From Anodontia alba (taxonomy: Eukaryota > Mollusca > Bivalvia > Lucinida > Lucinidae): a stretch of 64,000 nt of DNA. Position 1 is the first letter of the stretch. Every line of letters begins with the position of its first letter. The DNA lies in assembly GCA_964016985.1 (NCBI GenBank), contig OZ024823.1, forward strand, positions 128,145,692-128,209,691, written 5' to 3'. The position numbers and the translations under genes are program-made. The notes under the pieces were generated by a model that saw only the letters and a program-made list of their open reading frames with translations, had not been told where the DNA came from and searched no databases. Shown piece by piece: positions 34,020 to 46,179 of this stretch.

Positions 34020-34393
34020 CAGTCGATTCTGGTTATCTTGACTTCGCTTATCTCGAACAACCGCTTATCTCGAAGTGAAAATCTAGTCCCTGTTTTAACA
34101 TTGAAATCTAACAACAGGTAACAAAATATTACGGAAACGAGAAATTGCTCCTAAGGAGCAATTTCACCTCTTTTCCACAATATTTCTATATATCTCTAGC
34201 TTTAGCGATTTCACCTCTTTTCCACAATATGTTCTATATATCTCTAGCTTTAGTAGTCAAATTACATATTCATTTGTGAAATATGATTGTTCGATTTATT
34301 GTTTGCACAGTTCTGCAAATCTGATATGTCGAGGTACAAGTATCTCGTAGTTTTTCAGAGTCCCTTAGACTTCGAGAACACGAGAGTCGACTG
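34020..34393. mobile_element. pogo/Tigger-like MITE, copy 2
   Basis: CAGTCGATTCTGGTTATCTT to GAGAGTCGACTG with TA on both sides (34018-34019, 34394-34395). It has an internal tandem duplication of the TTTCACCTCTTTTCCACAAT segment. Confidence 0.85.
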
Positions 34394-34479
34394 TATACAA
34401 AATGCAGTTAACACTTGAATTTAATAACTCACTATATGTTTAAAAGTTTTTGGAGTGTGTACTCAAAAGCGTGCATGAC

Positions 34480-34700
34480 AGGAGAAATCTCACCAGAAGG
34501 GTAGGAATTTCAACAGGGACTTGCCTCGTCCCTGGTTGAAATTCCTACCCCGAGGGTGAGATTTCCCTATCCTGCATGGACTGGCTCATGATGGATTCTT
34601 TTTCTCCCACCTTTAAGTGGATTGTTCCTGGGATCAGTATGGTCATGTGAGATAGAAGTTTCTCACATGGGCAAAATAGCCAAAGGTGGGAGAAAATATT
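34480..34700. repeat. Two adjacent imperfect hairpins
   Basis: GGAGAAATCTCACCAGAAGG with GTAGGAATTTCAAC pairs with GTTGAAATTCCTACC and GGGTGAGATTTCC. Just after, CCATGTGAG-type arms and CTCCCACCTTT/AAAGGTGGGAG pair. No transposon ends are identified. Confidence 0.5.
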
Positions 34701-35104
34701 ATTTATTGTGTTTTTGTCTTCTGATGTTCCTAACAAATGTTCTCCTTCAAGATGAATCTGGCATTAGAATATTTCGAGCGGTACATGTACGTAGCAACGT
34801 TCACTTTTAACTTTTGCGAAATGCTCAAAATATTAAATGTCTTCTCGGCGAATAAAGCCATTAATTCAATAAATAATAATAATTCCATAAGCAATACATG
34901 TTAGGTCAATTATCTATAATACATGTATATACGTTTTGGACAAATTCTCTCCTTTTAGAGTAGGTCCCTTTTCAGAAGGGCCTTGGTGTGGAGGAAATCA
35001 TAAAGCGCTTTAGCGCACTCTCTACCCCCACCCGCACCCCCCCACCCCATTTTTGTGGCCGGTCTAATAATAAACAAAAATGTTTTATAAAACGAGACGC
35101 AACG

Positions 35105-35225
35105 TGAGAAAACGTACCTTCTGACATTTGCGCCCAACGAAGACTCAAATCAACCTGCGCATTCGCGCAGCCTGATCAGAGTCTTCGTTGTTCGTATAAA
35201 GAAACTTTGCATCCTTGGCTAAGCG
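35105..35225. repeat. Foldback repeat of the GCGCCCAG family (partial)
   Basis: AACGTACCTTCTGACATTTG, GCGCATTCGCGCAGCCTGAT and AACTTTGCATCCTTGGCTA match the family; the right half is absent. Confidence 0.6.
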
Positions 35226-37338
35226 TAAGGCCCTACCCGCCGTCAAGCAAGAAAAAAGGGCAGGGGAAGCAAAGCCACCTAATTCGGATTACACTATAGT
35301 GCCAAATAATCCTTTATGCGGACAGTGAAGGCACTGATCTGCAGATGAGGGTAAGCAGTTTGGTAAAGGGAAGTTTTGATTGTTAAAAATGTTGGCTTAA
35401 TGACAAACAGTACTGGTCCCGAATAATTGCACCCAAATGGTTTGTTTGCGTCCTTTAATCTACGTCTACTCTTCTTGTTAAAGCCAGCATCGTTTAGGCG
35501 CACCACTGTGGGGATCTGAGAATCAACAACAGGTCCATAGGTCAACTGAGTAAAAAAGCCATTACATATATATGGAAGTCATGCAACACTCTTCCTGAAT
35601 TGCCACAGCAACTAATCAAAGTAGTGGATCGTCTTTAAAAAACAAAATTTGCTTCCAACAGTTTTCCATAGATATATATATAGTGAAGCAAATTTAAGTA
35701 TGCCATAAAAAGGTCAAAGGTCAGCCGCATTAACAAAGCTGGTAGATGTCGCATCTACAGTGTTCAATACTAAGACTCAGTTTCAATGCTGTTTTAGCTC
35801 TGAAGATTTCAAAATGATTTTCAACATCAACAGTTATAACAGCCATCTGGTCACTGAAGTATACTATTCAAAAACAATTTTTTGGTTCCCTTTGACATAA
35901 CTGTCTCCTCTGCAAGTGACACATTCCGCTCAACTCATTGTGCTTCAACTCTTCGGACAGGTCCGTTTCCAAAAGAACGGGTATCTGGTTATTCATAATT
36001 ATTACCCTGCTTTATAGAACTACGATGTACATGTATTTAATGCTAACACTGTAGACCTTGATCTGAGCCCACATTCTGTGTCAGCGGATCTTAGTCTTCA
36101 CTGTTTGCCAATGCCTCTTGGGCACGTATATCCAAAAGTACCTTTTCTCAGATTCCGCTCATATGTTAAACTCACCGATCATGTCCAAATTTTTTGGAAG
36201 TCTTGTAACACCAGCCAAGATACACACATGAGCTGCAGAATAAACAAATACATAAATCAATCAATGCCATCTTGCAATATCTCACTGGGTATATTAATAT
36301 GCGAATCGACAAAAAAAATATTATTACATTTTTCGTCGGATTTTCGCAATACATTTCCCTTTTCGGGTCCATGTTATCTAGCCCGCTGCGACTTGATAAC
36401 TCAGGGTGCTTGTGTATTTGTGAAATGCATACATTTCGCGATAAACACAGCGTACAAAAACCACAAAAAAGCTTTATAGATAGCTCAAATGGATATATAC
36501 TGATCCAAAAACAGACAATATACATGTAATATTTCTGAAATTCAAAGAAAAGCAAGATTAATTCATTATTTTTGTTTATGAATTGCAAGAAAATAATTAA
36601 TACACAATAAAGTCAAAAACTGTCTCACTTGTAAACAAAAATAGCGGAAAATCTGTCCAGTGTTACCGTTTCCTACTTCCTACAGGCTGAACCAAAGCAA
36701 TCATTTTTTTTTTCTCAATTCTCTTTATCTACAACCATTTGGCGTACAACGCCAATCTTAGTTTGATTTTGCTCTGGAAACACTTTGTGAAAGGTCATGG
36801 GCTGGTACAATGCTAATTTGCATGGAATGCTCAACTTTATTATAACCAAATATTAGCTCTCACAAAAATCTTCATTTGCTCTTAGATCTATGTGCTAAGC
36901 GTAGACTTAGCTTTTTGTGAAAGCCATTTCTTGTGTAAATAGATAATGGATACTTTTGGTAGATTTTCTATCATTTTGTACAAGGGAGACTACTTTTGTG
37001 ACATCTTTTCTTTACAGCACACAAAATACCTGAGTCTAGTCTAAAATGAAATAATTACTCTCTTTGGAGCAAATGCTTCCCTTTGAATATTCTCTTTTAG
37101 AAGGGAGGCAAACGATATTGATAGAGTTACCTTCCCTGAAAGTGAACCTGTAGATTGCAATGAACTTACTTTGGTATGCGATACACCATCTTCAATAGGT
37201 CTACACACACACACACGCACACGTGCACGCAGGCATGCACGAACATCAATAGTGCCATATTTAGTACATTTACCCATATACAAAATGTTGTAATTTCAAC
37301 CATAAACAAAATGAGTTTAAAATTGCTCCGGGAGAACT

Positions 37339-37584
37339 TTAACCCTTAAAGCGCCAAGCAAAATTTATAGCAGATGACATTCGTTTTATTTTATTTTATT
37401 TATTTATTTATTATTATTTTTTTTTATTTATTTTTTTTTCAGAGAAAACAAGTCTTTACATTTCATGGGAATCGTCTGCCAAGCAGACAATTCGCATGAA
37501 ATGTCAAGACTTTTTTCTCTGAAAAATAAAAAAAAATAATAAATAAAAAATTGCTGCAGATGTGACTGGCGCTTTAAGGGTTAA
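37339..37584. mobile_element. piggyBac-like MITE
   Basis: Perfect 14-bp ends CCCTTAAAGCGCCA and TGGCGCTTTAAGGG, each flanked by TTAA (37339-37342, 37581-37584). TTAA target duplication with CCC-starting ends is the hallmark of piggyBac elements. The interior is a palindrome built from TTTATTTTTTTTTCAGAGAA, CATTTCATG and the inverse. There is no transposase. Confidence 0.8.
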
Positions 37585-38079
37585 AAACAGGCCATCGGCT
37601 GATGCTTTTTTCCTTGAAGTGCTGAGCGTTATTGAAATTAAATTTTAGCTTCCACAAGAAGCTTTGTCTACGCTGAGCATACAATAAATGTTGAAGCTGA
37701 TCGAAGATTGACTGCTATCAATCTTCAATCAGCTTTAACAAATACCGTGTGCTAGGCGATGACCAGGTTTTTTGTTTAAAGCTAATACTTGTTTTAGTAT
37801 AAATATAGGTCGCAGTGCCTAATTGTGGTAATTGAGAGGATGTCTTCAGTAGATGACCCAACACATCAAATTTGGTAAGACTAGGGAGTGAAGTACATAA
37901 GATATGCCCTGGCCAAGATCTCGGAAGGACGAATTGAAGGGTGGAATGAGGATCAGAAGGATAGAATTAAGGGCGGAATGCAAATTTTCAACCTCCGGTA
38001 AGCCACATGGAGATTAAAATAAATAGTAATATCTTCAAGGCGGATAAAAGGACTCTGCAGTAAAAAGGTCATATTTTTT

Positions 38080-38240
38080 TGCGCAACGCACGAAAAGGGC
38101 CCTTGCAGACAACGCAGTCCTTGATTAGCATGCGCGAATATCCTTATGCAATTTGCGCACAACGATGTCGCTGATCTGCCTTCGCGAATCATTGGATACT
38201 GTAGTGCACGTCTACGATACTGTAGTGCACGTCTACGAAC
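38080..38240. repeat. Foldback-type fragment and 19-bp direct repeat
   Basis: A degenerate GCGCCCAG-family piece (ACGAAAAGGGCCCTTGCAGA, GCATGCGCGAATATCC) is followed by two direct copies of ACTGTAGTGCACGTCTACG (38209-38246). Confidence 0.5.
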
Positions 38241-38252
38241 AGGGAATGTCCA

Positions 38253-38496
38253 GGGCCCAGTTGTTCAAAGCTAACGACATCGTTAGTTAACGATTTGTTC
38301 AAATTTACATCGAGTGATACGCAAATATGCTGAAATTTTTTGCTGAAAAAATGTGAGCAGCTTTTGCAGTGCAAAAGCTACTCACATTTTTTCAGCAAAA
38401 AATATCAGAATATTGTATATTAAATCCGCTAAAACAGTTAACGAAATGGCCCTTAACGAGCTCGGTAAGCTAACGACGCTTTGAACAACTGGGCCC
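38253..38496. mobile_element. MITE-C copy 1
   Basis: Terminal inverted repeat GGGCCCAGTTGTTCAAAGCT / AGC..GCTTTGAACAACTGGGCCC, with an inner hairpin of about 22-bp arms (GCTGAAAAAATGTGAGCAGC). Same architecture as 48642-48877 and 55304-55539. Confidence 0.85.
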
Positions 38497-39226
38497 AGGT
38501 CAGACTGCACGGATGCGCATGCTCATCTGGCATATGGCATAAGGACCTTTTTCTCACGTTGAGCATCAATTATAATTTTGGAGGAGGACGAATCTGCTAC
38601 AGAAACTCCCTGTCGTCTTAAACTGTTTAATATAAAATTTAAAGTGAATTGATACATTTTCAAGGGAAGGCAATTCTGTCAAAATTGTGTTACCCCAATG
38701 ACTTTAATGGGTAAAATGAAGAGTGGTTTACTGTACCCATAAAAGAAAAAAAAAATAATGTAGAACTTCTGACCCCTATTTTCACAATCATATCGAGGGA
38801 ACATGTGTGTATACGCTACCCCGTGATGTTTACGTAGGCGTAGCGCTCATTACGTACATAACGCCTGTGCGTAAAATGCATAAGAAAAAATATTTGCAAT
38901 AAAGAGACATCGGTATATAATAATTTGCTTCCTTACCATAGCGGCTGCTCTTAAATAAGAAATTATCGCTTCCAGAACAGGGGTTACTCTTACAGAAAAT
39001 AAGTTGGAGAAAAGCCCCTGGTTGTTTTAGAAGTAATATTAGGGATAATTTTTTAAGATGTTTTTCCTGTGTGCGCGTATAAATAAAACCGTCCTAGCTA
39101 CGCCACTATGTTCACGTAATGAACTAAATGTGCCATACAACGTTGCACTATATGTTTATTCTTTTAACCCTTGTCATGTTGAACCCAGATATATCCTGCG
39201 GTTGCAAACAGTGTAGATCCAGATCA

Positions 39227-39273
39227 TTTGTTTGTGTTGAGGTTTCACGGCCCAGTCAACTCAGTGGGGTCTA
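39227..39273 (-). mobile_element. SINE tail fragment
   Basis: TTTGTTTGTGTTGAGGTTTC and CCCAGTCAACTCAGTGGGGT match only the 3' tail of the SINE, reverse strand. Confidence 0.65.
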
Positions 39274-39334
39274 AAGTGACATACATTTGTACCAAATTCA
39301 CACAGAATCTCATATTTTTATGCTTTAGCATATT

Positions 39335-39367
<33 letters not shown>

Positions 39368-39674
39368 CACTTACACGCTGCATAAACTCGCTAAAAGGTC
39401 TCCAAAGTCACACAAATGTCATTTGGTGAAAGTGGAGCTAACGGTAAAATAGGATTCATTCGATTTGAAGGTAAAATCTCTAGATTAACAAGCAAATTCA
39501 GAGAATTTGTCCCTCGCCTTTTAAACATCCTCCAACGGTACCTATGTATACAGTTTGATAGTATTTGAGCTTATAATATGACTAAGTTAAACTTTTGCAC
39601 AGTGAAAAGAAAAAAAAAGTTCAAAACGCAGAATGCGATAAAAAATAGTCTAAGGATCATATCCATATCACATG

Positions 39675-40264
39675 TGTTATATATAGGGTGTTCATTTATC
39701 TTAAGCATCATGTTTACTATGTTTCCATAAATAGCTTTATTTACTACGTTTCCAAAAATAACTTTCTAGAACAACATGTTTACAATAACATGATGTTTAC
39801 GTCCTTGATTCTGGACTGAGTTATTTTTGGCATGTCATGGAAGATTTAGAAGTTTCTTGATTGGAACTGGAAAATAAGGGATGCTTGTAGTAAATTCTTT
39901 TTCCAGAACCTTCTTTGATATTATATAAGGAGAAAAGATTTTCATCTGGGCATCTTTGTATACTTTCACTGGAAATTATTCTATACTGGATTACTTTAAT
40001 ATTTTATTCATTCTGAACTTAAATTCTGAATTCAGGAACTTTTAATTGTGGGATCAGAAACTGATATTCAAAGGATTCGTTTTGTAAATTCTTGCGGATT
40101 ATTTTCGATGGACTTTGTGACATAAACTTGAAAGAAACTGTTTACTTAACATTATTTTGTTTTGAACCTTGACTCATTTTTTTTGTGCATAAATATTGTT
40201 AATAATTTAAAGCTTGTTGCTGGTTTCACTTTCATTTCTTTCTCGTTACGCGTGGCTCGTAACA
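39675..40264 (+). repeat. 5' LTR of a Ty3/gypsy-type element
   Basis: It starts TGTTATATATAGGG and ends GGCTCGTAACA (TG..CA). The first 340 bp are identical to the 3' LTR at 47601; the rest has about fifteen differences and an indel. A CATG target duplication precedes it (39671-39674) and follows the 3' LTR (48206-48209). Confidence 0.95.
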
Positions 40265-40269
40265 GAAAT

Positions 40270-40287
40270 TGGGGGCTCGTCCGGGAT
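40270..40287 (+). other. Primer binding site (tRNA-Pro type)
   Basis: The 18 bases TGGGGGCTCGTCCGGGAT, five bases after the 5' LTR, are the tRNA-Pro primer site known from other LTR elements and retroviruses. It would prime minus-strand cDNA synthesis. Confidence 0.85.
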
Positions 40288-40342
40288 CGAACATTTTCTT
40301 GAGCTAAAACAAGTTTGAGCTTTTTAAAGAAAACAAATATTG

Positions 40343-40384
<42 letters not shown>

Positions 40385-40585
40385 AAAAAGAAATATTTGT
40401 TTGCTATAAAACAAGTACTGACTTTTAAAAAAATTTCAGTAATTATAAAAATCTTTATTTGATAAAAAAACAAGTATTGCCTTTCAAAAAATATATTAAA
40501 AAAAAGCAAGTATAGACTTTTCAAAAATGTCAGTAAATAAACTCTGATTGATAAATTTACTTGATAAAACCAGCAAAAAGCAATC

Positions 40586-41917
40586 ATGTCATTTGACCTT
40601 CAAGCTTTCATAGCCGCGCCTTCACAGGAGCTGTTAAATTTGGCCAAAAAGTCAGATTTGTTGGACATTGCTGCTCACTATGAAGTGCCTTCTGTAAATA
40701 AGTATGTTAAAACAGGAAATAAAAAATATTTTGGTTCAATTTTTGGTTGGTAAGGAAATTCTTGATTCTTCTGCTTTGTCTCTTGTTCTCGTAACTCAGA
40801 CAGGTTTGCAAATGCAAGAGCTTGAAATTCAGAAGCAAATTGAGTTAGAAAAATTAAGATTAGAACAAGAAAGACAAATGCAGAAGGAAAGAATGGAAAT
40901 GGAAGAAAGAGTTCAGAAAGAAAAATGGAAATGGAAGAGAGAGAGAAAGAAAAAGAACGACAAATGCAGAAAGAAAGAATGGAAATGGAAGAAAGAGTGC
41001 AGAAAGAAAGAATGGAAATGGAAGAGAGAGAGAAAGAAAAAGAAAGACAAATTCAGATAGAAAGGGAAAAAATAAAATTTGATACAGAATTAAGAATGAA
41101 AGAATTAGAAATGCAAAACATGACAGTAAAACGGCAACCTTTAGACTCTGGCACTCATTTTGATGTTACCAAACACATCAGATTAGTTCCTCCATTTCAG
41201 GAAAAAGAGGTTGACAAATATTTTCTTCATTTTGAAAAAGTAGCAGAAAATTTAAAATGGCCAAAGGAGCATTGAACCTTGCTTTTGCAAAGTGTTATAA
41301 TTGGAAAGGCTCGAGAAATTTATACTCATCTGACTGTCGAGCTGAGCTCCAGTTATGATACTGTAAAGGAATTAATTCTTAAGGCTTATGAGTTGGTCCC
41401 TGAGGCTTATAGGCAAAAATTTAGGAACTGTAAGAAAGAAAATGAGCAGACCCATGTAGAATATGCTAGAACTAAAGAACAGTTTTTTGATAGATGGTGC
41501 TCTACAAAGAAAATTGGCTCTAATCATGAAAAACTTAGGCAGCTCATGCTTGTAGAGGAGTTCAGAAGGTGCATAAATTCAGACATTAAGTCCTTTTTAG
41601 ATGAGAAACAGGTTGAAACTTTGGAAGTTGCAGCTCGACTTGCAGACGATTATGCTTTAACACATAAGGTTTCATTTATAAATAAGTCAAATCCCTCTAG
41701 AAGACCATTTTTCCCACAATCAGGATCCAAACATAGTCCTAGTAATCTATCTAGCAATCATTGCCAAACATTTACTCCTAAACCCAAATCTTCTGGTGAA
41801 AACAAGGATCAAAATCCCTTATCTCAACCAATATGCAATTATTGCAACAAAGACAGGTCGTATTATTTCTTAATGTTTACATTTGAAAAGAAAGAAAGAA
41901 AAACAAGAGGGGCTTAA
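40586..41917 (+). pseudogene. gag (capsid/nucleocapsid), inactivated
   Basis: This would be the structural polyprotein of the retrotransposon particle. It starts at ATG 40586, frameshifts near 40700, then runs through a highly charged Glu/Lys/Arg/Met coiled coil (40830-41100) built from short repeats of KERMEMEERVQKE type, with another frameshift near 40930. A capsid-like segment follows (WPKEH, a stop at 41273-41275, then LLLQSVIIGKAREIY to LAARLADDYAL), similar in style to SCAN/Gag capsid C-terminal regions. A CNYCNK start of a zinc knuckle near 41840 is not completed. With two frameshifts and a stop it cannot make full-length Gag. Confidence 0.8.
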
Positions 41918-42076
41918 ACCTACTGGCCTTACCTCTTTACGGTCAAAACCACAGTCATGTGTTAAAGAGGAAGATCCTATCCAGACCGAAAGGCCTGAGA
42001 CTGATTCTGTTATGGAGATTTATGAACCATTCTTATCAGATGGTTTTGTGTCACTAAATAGTGACTATGCCCAGTC

Positions 42077-44105
42077 CAGACCTGTTACCGATTACATACA
42101 AATGTATTTGATTACAATTACAATTACTTTCTAATTTCATGATTACAGATTACAATTACAATTACATCTTTCCTGAATGTAATCAGTTACAATTACAATT
42201 ACATTGCAATGTAATTGATTACAATTACAATTACTTTCTTGTTGTTCCCTGTTTAAAAAAATTCTAGTTTAAATTAATAATCCTTTTTTTTTTTTTTTTT
42301 TTTTTTTTAAACCTTCATGCATGGCATGCTATATCTTCTGACAAGATGTTATTCATATTCTTTATACCATATATTCATTTTTTATTATATTCCATTTACT
42401 ATACATTTTCTATGACGTATGGTTATTTTTCACTCTTCCTCTTGGTACCATGAGCTGGTTCAAAGACTTATAGTGCCTGGCTTTTGTTGTACTCCATGGG
42501 GTGCAATATAATTCTGTCAGGCTGTTCATCTTAAGCAAATGATATATAAAAATGAAAACAACAGTGGAATTAAATCAAGTTTTCATGTTTTATAAATAAG
42601 TTTAATTTGCATAAGCAGCATTATTAAGCTTCATGGAACAAAGGAAAGAACAATCCCTTCTCTATCTAAAAATGTAGTGTGGTGGTTAATCAGGGGGTGG
42701 GGGTGGGGGCAAAAAAAATCAATATTGGCCCAGGGCTTTACAGTTTAAAATTTGCAGTGAATAAGTTTTGTTAGGACATTGCTTTACCTGTCAGCAGACC
42801 AGATAAAAGGAGTAAATTGCTGATAACTGAAGGATAATTTTCCTTATCTTTCAATGAAAACATATGTTGTGGGTACTCATTTCAACCGTCTTGTCGAGAT
42901 GGTTCAAATGAGTACCCACAACATATGTTTTTATTGAGAGATAAGAAAAAATATCCCTGAATTATCACTAATTTAATCCTCTTATTTGGTCCTCTGCCTA
43001 TGAAAGAACCAGCTCAAAACCTGTCAATGTCCTCAGGCAGTGTCAAAACTTAACACAGGTACTTTATAGAAGGGTATAATTGGGCCTGTTTTAGTAAATG
43101 ACATAAATAATTCGAGTATTTGGATACTTGATAAATAGGTCTGTGCAAACAATGAAGAAAAAGTACATCAGGGTCTATATCATTTCAAATTCAAATGTCA
43201 TTGTTTAGATGCAGAAATATATGACAAGACCACACTCCAACTATAAATTATGACAGGTCAACTTTAGCCACTTAACAATTGTCCCAATGTATATAACTTT
43301 TTACAGTAGGTCATCTGACATGAGAGACATTGTTGACAGCATGCACACAATAAACATGAAATTATATAAGTCAGTAAGTTACTGTAAAAACACTAAAATT
43401 TTCATTTTCCATATTACATGTGTGGAGACAGTGAAGGCTCTAGTGGGACTGCACAAATTCAAAGTTGCACCTGAAATGCCTCTTGGCACATGCCTTTACC
43501 ATTATCACATAGATTAGTCAATTCTGATCTGGATCTGCAATGTTTGCCTTGATCTGTCTATCCGAAAGTATAATACACTGTTAAACAACCATGTTATATC
43601 CAAACAAAAACGTAGAGATATATAGATAACAGACTATAAATGTTTGCCAATTTAATTACTTTATTTGCTAATCCATTTCAGCTAATCCATGTGTGAAACT
43701 TCAATTTCCTTTGATCTCAAAGATGTATTTTTTAGATTTTCTTTTATCTCAAAGATGTATTTATTGTTTTAAACAAACCAATACAGAGTCATTAATTCAT
43801 TAAATGTATACAAATCAAAATAATTATCTCCAATATTCTTGTTTCTTGTCAAGTTGTCATACCAGAAATGAATTTATATTTTCAATTCTATTCCTTCTGA
43901 CTTATTTTATTTAAATATCCATATCGAAATCGTATTGTAATCGTCAAAGTAATCACGATTACAGGCTGTTTTGCAATGTATTCGATTACAATTACAATTA
44001 CTTGTAATCATAAAACTCAATGATTACAGATTACATTTCGATTACTCAAAACTTGTAATCAATTACATGTAATCACGATTACTGATTACAATTACAACAG
44101 GTCTG
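42077..44105. mobile_element. hAT-like non-autonomous element inside the retrotransposon
   Basis: The ends CAGACCTGTT and AACAGGTCTG are 10-bp inverted repeats, flanked by a perfect 8-bp duplication GCCCAGTC (42069-42076 and 44106-44113). Both features are typical of hAT transposons. Both subterminal zones are full of GATTACAATTACAATTAC iterations in inverse orientation, like hAT subterminal binding repeats. The 2,029-bp body has no transposase; it holds a poly-T run (about 42287-42309) and a hairpin at about 42843-42947 carrying the MITE-A-like core. Confidence 0.9.
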
Positions 44106-44117
44106 GCCCAGTCTACC

Positions 44118-44460
44118 CCAATTAAAATCTTATGAGATACCGGAGCTTCTCAATCCCTTATTTTAGCAGATACACTGCCTTTTTCTAAGAAGACTTCTTC
44201 TGGGACAAATGTCCTTATTCAGGGTGTAGAGTGTGGATTTGTTAATGTTCCTCTTCATAACATTTATTTATCCTCAAACTTGATGACTGGTTTAGTGGCT
44301 GTCGGTATTCGACCTTCTTTACCTTTTAAAGGTGTTCACTTACTGTTAGGCAATGACTTAGCGGGAGATAAGGTTGTGGTAAACCCACTTTTGACTAACA
44401 TACCTTGTATTGATCAGCCACCTGATCCCATTGGGCAGGAAATCCCTGACCTTTACCCAT
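44118..44460 (+). pseudogene. Retrotransposon aspartic protease region, inactivated
   Basis: The active-site motif DTGAS is at 44136-44150, preceded by hydrophobic residues and directly by an in-frame TGA (44133-44135) where an Arg or similar is usual. Downstream the same frame stays open through LLLGNDLAG (about 44335-44365), the expected distal part of a retropepsin. The enzyme would process Gag-Pol. The hAT insertion separates it from gag, so no continuous polyprotein is possible. Confidence 0.8.
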
Positions 44461-44899
44461 CTTGTGCCGTTACTAGGGCCATGGCTAAGAAACCAAAACA
44501 TAATGATGGGGACATTGATTTAATTGATACCTTTTTGGGTCAGTCTTTTAAACATGAGATTACAAATTCTCTTTCATCCAGCTTGTCTGACAGACTGACA
44601 GACTTACGTAACAAGTCAGAGTCCAGTCATTACTCCGCAATATTAAATGACCAAGGTCAAGGTCATGACTTGGTGTCAAGGTCACAACTTTGTAAGGAAC
44701 AGCATAATGATCCTGAAATTTTGCCTTTGCTTGAAAGGGCTTTAGATGGGAAAGAAATAGATCAAGTCCCAGTCTGTTTTTATGTCAAAAATGGCATTTT
44801 AATGAGAAAATGGCGTCCTCCTGATGTCTCAGCAGAAGACGAGTGGACTGTTAACCACCAAATAGTGGTTCCAAGGGTTTATCGTCCTGAAATTTTGAA

Positions 44900-45960
44900 C
44901 TTGGTCCATGAGACTCCCATGTCAGGTCATTTAGGTGTAAACAAGACCTATCACTAAATTCTTAACCATCTTTACTGGCCAGGGTTAAAATCTGACGTTT
45001 CTCAGTTTTGTAAATCTTGCCATACTTGTCAGATGGTAGGAAAACCCAACCAGACAATACCAAAAGCTCATTTACAGCCCATACCTGCTTTTGATGAACC
45101 CTTTTCGCAGAATAATTATTGACTGTGTTGGTCCCTTGCCCAAAACAAAGTCAGGTAATGAATATCTTCTCACTATAACGTGTGCTTCTACACGTTTCCC
45201 AGAAGCCATTCCACTTAGGAATATTAAAACTAAGAACATTGTTAAGGCTTTGGTAAAGTTTTTTTTACATTTGTAGGTCTCCCAACGTCTGTTCAGTCGG
45301 ATCAGGGCTCTAATTTTATGTCTGGAATTTTTCAACAGGTCATGCACGAGTTGGGCATTACTCAATATAAATCGTCACCTTATCATCCTGAAAGTCAAGG
45401 TGCCCTTGAAAGATTTCATCAGACACTGAAAAATATGATCAGATCATACTGCTTTGATACTGAAAAAGATTGGGATGAGGGCATCCATTTGTTGTTGTTC
45501 GCTGTTAGAGAATCTGTTCAGGAATCTCTTGGTTTCAGCCCATTTGAGCTGGTATTTGGCCACACTGTGTGTGGACCTTTGAAACTTTTGAAAGAGAAAT
45601 TTCTCTCAAATGATGATAGTTCTCTGAACTTACTTCAGTATGTATCAGAAGTTAAAGACAGACTGTCTAGAGCTTGTGAGGCTGCTCGGACCAATCTTAA
45701 GTCAGCACAAAGGAAAATGAAACGTTGGTATGATGAAAATACAAAAGAAAGAAAATTCATGCCTGGAGACAGGGTACTTGCTCTTTTGCCTATTCCTGGC
45801 AAACCATTGCAAGCCAGATATTACGGCCCTTACACTGTAGATAAACAGATAATTGATGTAAATTACATTGTTAACACTCCTGGGAGACGCAAACAAAAAC
45901 AATTATGTCATGTTAACATGCTTAAACAATACATAGATAGGGATAGCTCTTCTGTTACAC
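44900..45960 (+). pseudogene. Retrotransposon integrase, inactivated, upstream of RT
   Basis: The integrase would insert the cDNA. The HHCC zinc domain is readable (SGHLGVNKTYH, stop at 44955-44957, then CKSCHTC). The DDE core has D in IIIDCVGPL (45121), D in SDQGSNF (45300) and E in GALERF (45408), with 35 residues between the last two. Frameshifts lie near 45105 and 45275. A C-terminal chromatin-like GPF/Y-type segment follows (ARYYGPYTV, about 45810-45840). Unusually for Ty3/gypsy elements, this block lies before the reverse transcriptase; no second integrase follows RNase H. Confidence 0.9.
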
Positions 45961-46179
45961 CAATTAGTGTTGTTAGTTCGGTCCCTCAAGTACAAAGTGA
46001 AATGAACTCTGAAGACATAAACTTGACCAAATCTGATCCTGCTTCATCAAAACTTCAGAATTCTGACATTCTAAAGGATCTCGACCAGAAACTTTCACAC
46101 CTAGATCCAGTCCAAAGAAAAGAACTGAAACAGTTAATTTATCAATATGAACACTTATTTCCGGACATTCCTACAAGGA

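Noticed and set aside
36078..36588. Overlapping ORFs of 133, 85 and 138 codons as a possible exon
   Set aside because: Both strands are open by chance, with no domain, signal or splice support and no cysteine pattern.
38209..38246. A 19-bp direct repeat as a target duplication
   Set aside because: The two copies are adjacent with nothing between them, so this is a simple tandem duplication.
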